This document shows, one piece after another, positions 41,827 to 46,901 of a stretch of DNA of 46,904 bases (position 1 is the stretch's first letter; each line of letters starts with the position of its first letter). The position numbers and the translations under genes are program-made. The notes beneath the pieces were generated by a model. It had not been told where the DNA came from, ran no database searches, and saw only the letters and a program-made list of their open reading frames with translations. The stretch comes from a virus. The stretch lies in IMG/VR virus record IMGVR_UViG_3300032083_000303, positions 1-46,904 of that record. One strand, 5' to 3'.

Positions 41827-41871
41827 AGTACCACAAACCGAGGCCAAGCCTCACAACTAGGAGTACAGACT

Positions 41872-42147
41872 ATGACTAAGACATTCAAAGCTTTTGCAGG
41901 TAAAAACTGGGTAGCCCTGACAAGCCGAGAGGCTTTCAAGGAAGCTGACAAGGCTGGTAAGCCTATCCGAGTTGAGTTTGCCAATGGCTCTTTCAGAGTC
42001 ATTAAGAACGCTGATAAGTTGCCAGAAGGAAAGCCAGTTGGCTTTAGCAAGGCAGCAGCAGATCGGGAAGCTGCGAAGAAAAAGAAAGAAGTGAAGCCAG
42101 AAGTTGTAGCAACTACTACAAAGCTGTTGCAGTGGCCTTCACACTAA
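41872..42147 (+). CDS. Small hypothetical protein (91 aa)
   Basis: Not recognised. A Lys/Ala-rich, soluble protein: 'FKAFAGKNWVALTSREAFKE' then GKPIRVEFANGSFRVIKNAD, ending in a charged coil KAAADREAAKKKKEVK. The middle looks like a small beta unit. AGGAG 10-14 bp before ATG 41872 is a good ribosome binding site. Its stop codon TAA (42145-42147) is part of the 63-nt hairpin element A. It opens the rightward small-gene region; a role in host takeover or regulation is only a guess. Confidence 0.6.
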   Translation: MTKTFKAFAGKNWVALTSREAFKEADKAGKPIRVEFANGSFRVIKNADKLPEGKPVGFSKAAADREAAKKKKEVKPEVVATTTKLLQWPSH

Positions 42148-42208
42148 ATACTTTGTGCAAGGCATAGCTAGTTGCTATGTCTTGTGCTGAGTATTTATAT
42201 CTTTAACA
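42146..42208 (+). repeat. 63-nt hairpin element, copy A
   Basis: Identical to 43144-43206. Outer stem AAATACT (42146-42152) with AGTATTT (42190-42196); a 6+6 internal loop TTGTGC / GTGCTG; inner 10-bp stem AAGGCATAGC with GCTATGTCTT (one G-T) around TAGTT. The first bases are those of the upstream stop codon. Confidence 0.9.
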
Positions 42209-42226
42209 GTCAATCGGAGATTGAAA

Positions 42227-42424
42227 ATGGAAAACGGAATTTTACTTGCCTTTGGCATTGTTGGTGTACTAACCCTAGCCGCTATGGTTTGCTTTAGCAT
42301 TAGTATTACGAGCGAACTAATGAAAAACAAAAACAACACTCGAAGCATCAATCTAAAGATTGAACGGAAAGCTAGAGAGCAACGTCGCCATGCTAGAGCG
42401 ATGAAGCGAATTGCCAACAGCTAA
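42227..42424 (+). CDS. Small single-pass membrane protein (65 aa)
   Basis: Start ATG 42227 (after CGGAGA) is preferred to a TTG at 42221. MENGILLAFGIVGVLTLAAM then VCFSISITS make one transmembrane helix; the rest is strongly basic and cytoplasmic (RKAREQRRHARAMKRIA). It could bind DNA or a membrane complex. The stop TAA (42422-42424) forms the foot of repeat R3. Function unknown. Confidence 0.62.
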   Translation: MENGILLAFGIVGVLTLAAMVCFSISITSELMKNKNNTRSINLKIERKAREQRRHARAMKRIANS

Positions 42425-42472
42425 TTACCAACTACTACTTAGCTTACTACGTAAGCAGTAGTTGGTTAATTA
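42422..42472 (+). repeat. Structured repeat R3
   Basis: Same sequence as R2 and R5 over the whole fold: ACCAACTACT (42427-42436), ACTTA, GCTTAC-TAC-GTAAGC, AGTAGTTGGT (42457-42466), foot TAATT/AATTA. It begins at the stop codon of the membrane protein gene. The identity with R5 extends through the next ribosome binding site and ATG (74 nt in total). Confidence 0.92.
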
Positions 42473-42491
42473 AACAACTTGGAGACTGAAA

Positions 42492-42626
42492 ATGGATCAG
42501 CACGTTATTGATTATCTGAATAACAAAAAAGAATGGGAAGCTTTTCTGGCTAAACTCAACGAGTTTAGTATTTCTGAAGCAAAGCTTGAAAAGCTGGCTG
42601 ACGAAGGATGCAAAACTAATTACTAA
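42492..42626 (+). CDS. 44-residue hypothetical protein
   Basis: Read directly: ATG 42492, stop TAA 42624-42626, ribosome binding site TTGGAG 10 bp upstream. It encodes MDQHVIDYLNNKKEWEAFLA and KLNEFSISEAKLEKLADEGC, ending KTNY; a short helical acidic/basic peptide. The stop lies inside the stem of repeat R4. The leader is identical to that of the 63-residue gene at 42954. Coding is plausible because of the good leader; function unknown. Confidence 0.55.
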   Translation: MDQHVIDYLNNKKEWEAFLAKLNEFSISEAKLEKLADEGCKTNY

Positions 42627-42667
42627 CTACTACTTAGCTTACTACGTAAGCAGTAGTTAGTTAATTA
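42617..42667 (+). repeat. Structured repeat R4
   Basis: ACTAACTACT (42622-42631) with AGTAGTTAGT (42652-42661): compared with R3 a C-G pair has become T-A on both arms. ACTTA bulge (42632-42636), GCTTAC-TAC-GTAAGC (42637-42651), T bulge 42662 and TAATT/AATTA foot are kept. The stop of the 44-residue gene falls in the left arm. Confidence 0.92.
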
Positions 42668-42688
42668 AGTAAACAGAAGGAGGTTGTT

Positions 42689-42886
42689 GTGATTCACTTT
42701 GTGGGATTTCGAGGAGATGAATACATCTCTGCTGTAAAAGTCTTTGGTAAACCTGACTATTATCATAGAGTTTTTGATGGTAGAAGTCGGGAAGATTTCG
42801 ATCCAGAAATCGACACTTTGGTTTTTGCTAGAGGTTCTGAAGATAAATTCACTGAATTTACTTTTGACGATAGCAGAATTTTCTAA
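42689..42886 (+). CDS. Small hypothetical protein (65 aa, GTG start)
   Basis: GTG 42689 follows AGAAGGAGG, one of the best ribosome binding sites in the window. Sequence: IHFVGFRGDEYISAVKVFGK, then DYYHRVFDGRSREDF and an acidic end (FTEFTFDDSRIF). Compact, acidic, aromatic-rich, no membrane part. Stop TAA 42884-42886 is the foot of repeat R5. Not recognised; small acidic phage proteins of this kind can be inhibitors of host enzymes but nothing shows this. Confidence 0.62.
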   Translation: MIHFVGFRGDEYISAVKVFGKPDYYHRVFDGRSREDFDPEIDTLVFARGSEDKFTEFTFDDSRIF

Positions 42887-42934
42887 TTACCAACTACTAC
42901 TTAGCTTACTACGTAAGCAGTAGTTGGTTAATTA
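42884..42934 (+). repeat. Structured repeat R5
   Basis: Identical to R3 in the fold: ACCAACTACT (42889-42898), ACTTA, GCTTAC-TAC-GTAAGC (42904-42918), AGTAGTTGGT (42919-42928), T bulge, AATTA. Begins at the upstream stop codon. Confidence 0.92.
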
Positions 42935-42953
42935 AACAACTTGGAGACTGAAA

Positions 42954-43145
42954 ATGAACATAGTTCAGCAACTAACTAGAGACATCGAATGTGCCACAGA
43001 TTTTCAAGCGTTTGTCAGCATAGCTGGTCCATTCAAGGGCTTTATCGATATTCACTCTCCAAATGGAGAGTTTGTAACTTGTATCCACTTTGAAGAAGTG
43101 GACAGGTTTATACAGCAAAATGCTGGAAATTGGGTAGACCTATAA
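42954..43145 (+). CDS. Small hypothetical protein (63 aa)
   Basis: Not recognised. 'MNIVQQLTRDIECATDFQAF' starts with a helix; a strand-like 'GFIDIHSPNGEFVTCIHFEE' follows, then a helix VDRFIQQNAGNWVDL. The layout suggests a small alpha-beta fold. Leader CAACTTGGAGACTGAAA is the same as that of the 44-residue gene. Stop TAA 43143-43145 overlaps element B. Function unknown. Confidence 0.6.
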   Translation: MNIVQQLTRDIECATDFQAFVSIAGPFKGFIDIHSPNGEFVTCIHFEEVDRFIQQNAGNWVDL

Positions 43146-43206
43146 ATACTTTGTGCAAGGCATAGCTAGTTGCTATGTCTTGTGCTGAGTATTTATATCT
43201 TTAACA
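43144..43206 (+). repeat. 63-nt hairpin element, copy B
   Basis: Identical to copy A (42146-42208). Here the outer stem is one pair longer because the flanking A (43142) matches T (43196). It again begins at a stop codon and ends just before an AAGGAAAA ribosome binding site. Confidence 0.9.
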
Positions 43207-43219
43207 AAAGGAAAAGCTA

Positions 43220-43387
43220 ATGTATAATTCCAGACTTCCAAAGTGTGAACAGTGTGGTGATGCTGCACATGTAGAAGATAGTGGCTTGCTATTGTGTGCA
43301 CCATGCTATATGAAAGATGCGAAGCGATCAGCCAGAACGAAGTCTGAGTACGTAGCTTCCATCGTAATTGAAACAAGGAAAAGCTAA
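43220..43387 (+). CDS. 55-residue zinc-ribbon protein
   Basis: Read directly: ATG 43220, stop TAA 43385-43387 overlapping the next ATG. MYNSRLPKCEQCGDAAHVED then LLLCAPCYMKDAKRSA: two C-x-x-C pairs 16 residues apart form a zinc ribbon, followed by a basic helix. Probably binds nucleic acid or a host RNA polymerase part, as many small phage zinc proteins do, but not shown. The leader AAGGAAAAGCT is shared with the next gene. Confidence 0.6.
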   Translation: MYNSRLPKCEQCGDAAHVEDSGLLLCAPCYMKDAKRSARTKSEYVASIVIETRKS

Positions 43388-44004
43388 TGTATAACCGCGA
43401 CAATAAAATGATTAGGAAGTTTGCCGATCTTGGCACAACCCCAACCTCTGATACAGCCCTATTTGTTATTGCAAGCATACGGACTTTTACTTGGCTGTTG
43501 CCAGATATGATGGACAACTATCGTGACAAAGGTATGAAATCATTTAATAATTTAATGCCTAAACAAAAGGAAGGTATTAAATATGTAATAAAAAATAAAG
43601 AATGGCTCTACAATTTGGTGCAGAGTTACAAGGCTGGAGATATTTATCCAGAAGAGTTGCTGCTATCTTTGCAGCGTATCCCTTGCATTGGCTTAGTAAA
43701 GGCAGGATTTATTATGCAACTCACTACTGGTGAGGCAGGATGCCTTGACTGCCACAATCTAAAGATGTATGGTGTAAATGAGAACACATTCAAAATGAAT
43801 GGAGAATTTTCTATTCCTAACTTTAACAAAGCACGAAAGTATTTAGCATTGTGTAACGAAATTGGTGGTAGTGAATTGTTGTGGAATAACTGGTGCAATT
43901 TAGTTGCGGATAAGTATCCGAAGCACTTTAAATCTGGTGATGATGTATCTTGGTTGCATAGCAATGCTATCATGGGAATCCAACAGACAATCGAAAGGGG
44001 ATAA
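43387..44004 (+). CDS. HhH-type DNA glycosylase/endonuclease III-like protein
   Basis: 205 residues. A helix-hairpin-helix near residues 94-108 (LSLQRIPCIGLVKAGFIM) is followed by GCLDCHNLKMYG, where D121 matches the catalytic Asp of the HhH-GPD pattern (LPGVGRKTA...VDTHV.R). The usual Lys of bifunctional enzymes is displaced (K105). No iron-sulphur cysteine set is seen at the end. It may excise damaged or modified bases, or bind DNA only. ATG overlaps the upstream stop. A full catalytic role is uncertain. Confidence 0.55.
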   Translation: MYNRDNKMIRKFADLGTTPTSDTALFVIASIRTFTWLLPDMMDNYRDKGMKSFNNLMPKQKEGIKYVIKNKEWLYNLVQSYKAGDIYPEELLLSLQRIPCIGLVKAGFIMQLTTGEAGCLDCHNLKMYGVNENTFKMNGEFSIPNFNKARKYLALCNEIGGSELLWNNWCNLVADKYPKHFKSGDDVSWLHSNAIMGIQQTIERG

Positions 44005-44007
44005 GTT

Positions 44008-44211
44008 ATGTGGACATACAACATTCAAGGTTATATAAAGCAAGCGAGTGGTTTTTATAAACACTTTGCTGTAACTTGTTGTTATGACGTTGAGGGTGTT
44101 AATGGCTCAAAAGCAACTATGGAAGTAATTGTGGAAAGTTATGAAAAGGCAGTGCAGTTTGTACTGTCTCACCAAGAATCTGCTAATCACGGAGTGATCT
44201 ACGATGAGTGA
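44008..44211 (+). CDS. Small hypothetical protein (67 aa)
   Basis: Not recognised. Beta-rich start 'MWTYNIQGYIKQASGFYKHF', AVTCCYDVEG, then a helix EKAVQFVLSHQESA. The pattern (strand, strand, helix) is a small alpha-beta protein. AAGGGG before ATG is a fair ribosome binding site. The stop overlaps the next start by 8 bp. Function unknown. Confidence 0.6.
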   Translation: MWTYNIQGYIKQASGFYKHFAVTCCYDVEGVNGSKATMEVIVESYEKAVQFVLSHQESANHGVIYDE

Positions 44212-44479
44212 CTACTACTGGGAAATTACCTATGGAAACAAAGACATAGGTCTTGATAATGACGTAGGAACAACTAGCATGTCGTCGCGAGATTGGAAGG
44301 AAAGGGCAAACAACCCTAACGAATTTAAGATGTATGATGACGATGGGATTTTATATTACAAAGGAAATATCTATGGTGCCTACTATGGCTTTGAACCACT
44401 AGATGACTTTGGTATGCCTAATGCAGGATGTGTAGACATAAAATATAAATCTAACAACGGTGAGTGGGAATCTCTATGA
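44204..44479 (+). CDS. Small hypothetical protein (91 aa)
   Basis: Not recognised. Acidic, Tyr/Gly-rich: 'DYYWEITYGNKDIGLDNDVG', YDDDGILYYKGNIYGAYYG, EPLDDFGMPNAGCVDIKY. 'D..G.LYYKG..YG' is reminiscent of small phage proteins linked to nucleotide or stress modules but no name applies. Its stop overlaps the next ATG (ATGA), so they are coupled. Confidence 0.6.
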   Translation: MSDYYWEITYGNKDIGLDNDVGTTSMSSRDWKERANNPNEFKMYDDDGILYYKGNIYGAYYGFEPLDDFGMPNAGCVDIKYKSNNGEWESL

Positions 44480-44649
44480 CAAACGAACCTTGTAAAGTTT
44501 GTAAAGGCACGATACATCAAATGGAATATATCTATTCTATAGATAGGATTGATGTATACTACTGTGATGCTTGTAAAACTGAAGCCAGTGCAAAGCCTGT
44601 GGAGTATGTTACTCCAGAGGTGGCGCTTGGCGAACTCTATGGAGAATAG
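44476..44649 (+). CDS. Small zinc-binding protein (57 aa)
   Basis: Start ATG 44476 overlaps the upstream stop and is preferred to a GTG at 44464. MTNEPCKVCKGTIHQMEYIY ... DVYYCDACKTEAS shows two C-x-x-C pairs 25 residues apart, a zinc ribbon. The rest is acidic and helical. It could bind DNA, RNA or a host protein. Second of two small zinc-ribbon genes in this region. Confidence 0.62.
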   Translation: MTNEPCKVCKGTIHQMEYIYSIDRIDVYYCDACKTEASAKPVEYVTPEVALGELYGE

Positions 44650-44651
44650 TT

Positions 44652-44861
44652 ATGATGATTTTGCACTATAAAAGTAAGAAAGAACTCAAAGAAAATGTAG
44701 GTAAGCCTTTGATGTATGAGGAAACTTCCATGTTTGGACCTGAGTATCAGAGTGATGGGACATTCTGTGGAAGTAATCGACCATCAATTACTGGTATCAA
44801 AGGCCGAGAGTTCTTCGCAGAAGTAACCATGAAAGATAATCTAATTGCAAAGGTGATGTAA
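44652..44861 (+). CDS. Conserved small phage protein (SKKELK...ETSMFG)
   Basis: 69 residues: ILHYKSKKELKENVGKPLMY, EETSMFGPEYQSDGTFCGSN, FFAEVTMKDNLIAKV. The order 'K..SKKELK..VGK.L.Y.ETSMFG.EY...G......RP.ITG....FFA.V.M....I..V' is a recurring phage family of unknown role. Start 44652 or 44655 (two ATGs). Stop overlaps next ATG (TAATG). Confidence 0.65.
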   Translation: MMILHYKSKKELKENVGKPLMYEETSMFGPEYQSDGTFCGSNRPSITGIKGREFFAEVTMKDNLIAKVM

Positions 44862-45196
44862 TGAAAATACTAACAAAACAAAACGAAAAAGACATAGGCA
44901 AAAAAGTAATTAAATTCTTTACGCCTTGGTCAAACTGGTCTTGGTATGTCACCGAAGGTGAGAAGACTAAGGATGGTGATTGGTTATTCTTTGGCTTTGT
45001 AGAGGGATTTGAAAAGGAATGGGGTAGCTTCATGCTATCAGACTTGACCAGTGTCACTGGTCCTATGGGCCTAAAGATTGAGAGAGACAAGTGGTATAGT
45101 GAGCCTGTTGATAAATTCAAAGAGGATGTATTTGTAAAAAAACTAGATGAAGCAGTTGAGGATTTAAGAGTTACTTGGAGTGAAGATAAGAAATGA
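44861..45196 (+). CDS. DUF2958-like protein
   Basis: 111 residues. KVIKFFTPWSNWSWYVTEGE, WLFFGFVEGFEKEWGSFML, GPMGLKIERDKWYSEP match the DUF2958 pattern (W.WY..E.......FG.V.G.E.E.G.F.L.EL......GL.IERD). DUF2958 proteins are found on plasmids and phages; function unknown. Acidic C-terminal helix. Coupled with both neighbours by overlaps. Confidence 0.6.
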   Translation: MKILTKQNEKDIGKKVIKFFTPWSNWSWYVTEGEKTKDGDWLFFGFVEGFEKEWGSFMLSDLTSVTGPMGLKIERDKWYSEPVDKFKEDVFVKKLDEAVEDLRVTWSEDKK

Positions 45197-45675
45197 ATAT
45201 ATTTATGCTTGATAAAAATCCTGCTGTGGCGGCTCAGTATCATTGCGACAAGCATGTAGTCAAAATGATATTGGAAACAGGTCAGTTGCTATCAACTGCT
45301 TGGCGCGTCACAGCAGGAGATGAGTACCCAGATGAGCGTGGCATGTACAAAGCAACGCATAAGAACCACCCATCTAATGTCTGGGCCAGACAATCTAACA
45401 ACAACTATCACTGGTTGTATGAATTGTTTTTAGAACTTGGAAAGGAGTATAAGCATAGATATAACAAAGAGCATTTAACTATAAAGAAGTTAAGAGGTCC
45501 GCTTGATATGCCGCCATTCGGTATTGAGCAGAAGTTTATGACTAAAATGCCACAGTGTATGCCCGACGATGCAAAGCGCGCCGATCCTGTTGATGGCTAT
45601 CGTAATTATTATAAGCTTTACAAGTCACATATTTTGAAGTACACTAATAGACCTGTTCCCGAATGGCTAAAATAA
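45193..45675 (+). CDS. Conserved phage protein with CDKHVVKM motif
   Basis: 160 residues. 'AAQYHCDKHVVKMILETGQL', LSTAWRV, ATHKNHPSNVWARQSNNNYH then WLYELFLELGKEYKHRY and the end YRNYYKLYKSHILKYTNRPV are characteristic of a widespread phage family. It has been labelled as pyrimidine-dimer glycosylase-like in some genomes, but I do not see proof of that activity. Conserved H and K residues around CDKHVVK may be functional. ATG overlaps the upstream stop. Confidence 0.65.
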   Translation: MNIFMLDKNPAVAAQYHCDKHVVKMILETGQLLSTAWRVTAGDEYPDERGMYKATHKNHPSNVWARQSNNNYHWLYELFLELGKEYKHRYNKEHLTIKKLRGPLDMPPFGIEQKFMTKMPQCMPDDAKRADPVDGYRNYYKLYKSHILKYTNRPVPEWLK

Positions 45676-45706
45676 AATTAATATGAAACTGAAAAAGGAA
45701 AAACAA

Positions 45707-45946
45707 ATGTCTAAGACTGTGAAACTTACTGCTCGTGTCAACGCCAAGTCACCCAAGTATGGCTATGGTTTTCATTCAATTAATAATGGGTGGCGTGTGG
45801 ATGTCCCTTACCATAGCATTACGGTGTTTGGTAAGTCATCTGTGAAGCCTACCGTTCGATCAAAGCATAGCGGTCTTCGCTGGATTGTGGAGAACAATCG
45901 CTCCCGCCTTGTTCGTGTGTCTCACAATGTAGCACAAGGAAACTAA
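45707..45946 (+). CDS. Small basic hypothetical protein (79 aa)
   Basis: Start ATG 45707 follows AAAAAGGAAAAACAA; an in-frame ATG at 45683 lacks a ribosome binding site. 'MSKTVKLTARVNAKSPKYGY' then GFHSINNGWRVDVPYHSITV and VKPTVRSKHSGLRWIVENNR. Basic, beta-rich; may bind nucleic acid. It is the last gene before the tRNA-Leu. Not recognised. Confidence 0.6.
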   Translation: MSKTVKLTARVNAKSPKYGYGFHSINNGWRVDVPYHSITVFGKSSVKPTVRSKHSGLRWIVENNRSRLVRVSHNVAQGN

Positions 45947-45955
45947 TATAAACAA

Positions 45956-46042
45956 GTGAGCGTGGTGAAATTGGTAAACACAACAGACTTAAAATCTGTC
46001 GCCAGCTATGGCTTGCGGGTTCAAGTCCCGCCGCTCACACCA
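45956..46042 (+). tRNA. tRNA-Leu (anticodon UAA)
   Basis: 87 nt including an encoded CCA (46040-46042). Acceptor GTGAGCG pairs with CGCTCAC; the anticodon stem ACAGA/TCTGT holds loop CTTAAAA with TAA; a long variable arm CGCCAGCTATGGCTT marks a class II tRNA; T arm GCGGGTTCAAGTCCCGC. It reads UUA (and UUG), an AT-rich Leu codon. Confidence 0.95.
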
Positions 46043-46055
46043 AAGGAGTATCTTA

Positions 46056-46199
46056 ATGGCTAAGAATAAAACAAATATAGTTATAGAACCGACCAAGAAA
46101 AAGACAAGTATTGGTGGTAATCATGCGATGCTATCAACTAAAACTATGAACAAGAATAAACGTGCCAGCTACAAAAAATATCGTGGGCAAGGCCGATGA
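46056..46199 (+). CDS. 47-residue basic protein
   Basis: Start ATG 46056 follows AAAGGAG (46043-46049), which begins right after the tRNA CCA. 'MAKNKTNIVIEPTKKKTSIG' then GNHAMLSTKTMNKNKRASYK and KYRGQGR; the 'mNKnKR.s.KkYRGQG' end is a recurring small phage protein of unknown role. The stop overlaps the next start (ATGA). A longer frame from 46008 would read through the tRNA and is rejected. Confidence 0.62.
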   Translation: MAKNKTNIVIEPTKKKTSIGGNHAMLSTKTMNKNKRASYKKYRGQGR

Positions 46200-46303
46200 T
46201 AGATATCCTAACCCTAATTGTAGAGGGTGCTGTATTGTTGGGCGTGTGGCTCAACACTATTATCAACTTAATTTTATACCGTAAAAGGAAAAATCGTGGC
46301 TGA
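46196..46303 (+). CDS. 35-residue single-helix membrane protein
   Basis: Read directly: ATG 46196, stop TGA 46301-46303. MIDILTLIVEGAVLLGVWLN and TIINLILYRKRKNRG: one hydrophobic helix followed by a positively charged end. Overlaps the preceding stop (ATGA) and the next GTG start by 8 bp. Could be a small membrane peptide such as an antiholin; no proof. Confidence 0.5.
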   Translation: MIDILTLIVEGAVLLGVWLNTIINLILYRKRKNRG

Positions 46304-46532
46304 CTTTAAAGGATGGGTCTATCTTGAGGATGAAATGCCTCGCATAGGATCAGGCGCACGGCTGGTAACAGCCAAGGTAGGTTGGAAGTGGGTCAGAGCA
46401 AAGTCTGTAACGTACCCTGTACCACAAACCTATACACGTATTCATTTATCTAAATGGAAAAATGTTTTACGCCGCACTGAAAAGCGTGGCATACCTTGGG
46501 GTACAACATGGGAGACAGTAAATGGAAAATGA
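46296..46532 (+). CDS. Small basic hypothetical protein (78 aa, GTG start)
   Basis: GTG 46296 follows AAAAGGAAAAATC. 'ADFKGWVYLEDEMPRIGSGA' then RLVTAKVGWKWVRAKSVTYP and WKNVLRRTEKRGIPW: a basic, Trp-rich protein with a beta-like first half. Its end overlaps the next gene by 11 bp. Similar short phage proteins exist but I cannot name a family. Confidence 0.58.
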   Translation: MADFKGWVYLEDEMPRIGSGARLVTAKVGWKWVRAKSVTYPVPQTYTRIHLSKWKNVLRRTEKRGIPWGTTWETVNGK

Positions 46533-46764
46533 TACATGGGAAAGAAGAAGTAAAGATATAGATTCTTTTTATCAATTATTTGGTGCTGAAATAGAATATA
46601 ATATGGAGACAGAGAATAAAAATCCTTTGGTTGTAGTGTATGGTGCGCTTGCTGCTGCTGTTGATGCGGCTTTTCTACATGCTCCATCAAACACTGACGC
46701 CATGTACGTAATCCACAATCTGTTAAATAAAAAGCTAACAGACTTGCTAGATTACAACGAGTAG
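46522..46764 (+). CDS. Small acidic hypothetical protein (80 aa)
   Basis: Not recognised. Helical, acidic: ENDTWERRSKDIDSFYQLFG, then NPLVVVYGALAAAVDAAFLH (a hydrophobic helix, too polar at the edges to be sure of membrane insertion), and MYVIHNLLNKKLTDLL. It ends 6 bp before the tRNA-Arg. It may be a small oligomer. Confidence 0.58.
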   Translation: MENDTWERRSKDIDSFYQLFGAEIEYNMETENKNPLVVVYGALAAAVDAAFLHAPSNTDAMYVIHNLLNKKLTDLLDYNE

Positions 46765-46770
46765 TGTATA

Positions 46771-46847
46771 CTCCACATAGCTCAACTGGATAGAGCGACA
46801 GCCTTCTAAGCTGTAGGTTGTAGGTTCGAGTCCTACTGTGGAGGCCA
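46771..46847 (+). tRNA. tRNA-Arg (anticodon UCU)
   Basis: 77 nt with an encoded CCA (46845-46847). Acceptor CTCCACA pairs with TGTGGAG; D arm GCTCAACTGGATAGAGC; anticodon stem ACAGC/GCTGT with loop CTTCTAA, anticodon TCT; T arm GTAGGTTCGAGTCCTAC. It reads AGA/AGG. Confidence 0.95.
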
Positions 46848-46850
46848 ACT

Positions 46851-46901
46851 TTATTACTAACTACTACTTAGCTTACTACGTAAGCAGTAGTTAGTTAATA
46901 A
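46851..46901 (+). repeat. Structured repeat R6 (at window end)
   Basis: ACTAACTACT (46856-46865) with AGTAGTTAGT (46886-46895), ACTTA bulge, GCTTAC-TAC-GTAAGC (46871-46885). The foot is TTATT with AATAA instead of TAATT with AATTA: both sides changed together. It starts 4 bp after the tRNA-Arg CCA, so it can also follow an RNA gene. Confidence 0.9.

Larger units (their letters stand above)
41212..41871. other. 660-bp noncoding divergent junction
   Basis: No credible gene is present between terL (leftward) and the first small gene (rightward). From left to right it holds: the terL promoter; AT-rich DNA (41250-41310); GGGTACCC (41350-41357); the alternating tract 41375-41399; an 8-bp hairpin TAGTCTAC-AAGT-GTAGACTA (41486-41505); structured repeat R1; a chain of triloop hairpins (41600-41743); R2; and hairpin GAGGC-CAA-GCCTC (about 41841-41853) just before the ribosome binding site. 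Such regions next to terL can hold packaging or replication sites; I cannot point to a proven cos, pac or origin, and I see no convincing rightward promoter. Confidence 0.7.

Noticed and set aside
46008-46055. Longer start for the 47-aa gene
   Set aside because: The extra codons lie inside the tRNA-Leu; ATG 46056 has a good ribosome binding site.
41510-46901. R1-R6 as integron attC sites
   Set aside because: The outer arms do not fit the RYYYAAC / GTTRRRY boxes, the unpaired part is one 5-nt bulge rather than attC extrahelical bases, and no integrase gene is present in the window.
41510-46901. R1-R6 as a CRISPR array
   Set aside because: Copies are separated by genes of different length, not by equal spacers, and no cas gene is seen.
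41510-46901. R1-R6 as ordinary intrinsic terminators
   Set aside because: The stem is followed by TAATTAA or similar, with no T run, and downstream genes have no visible promoter of their own.
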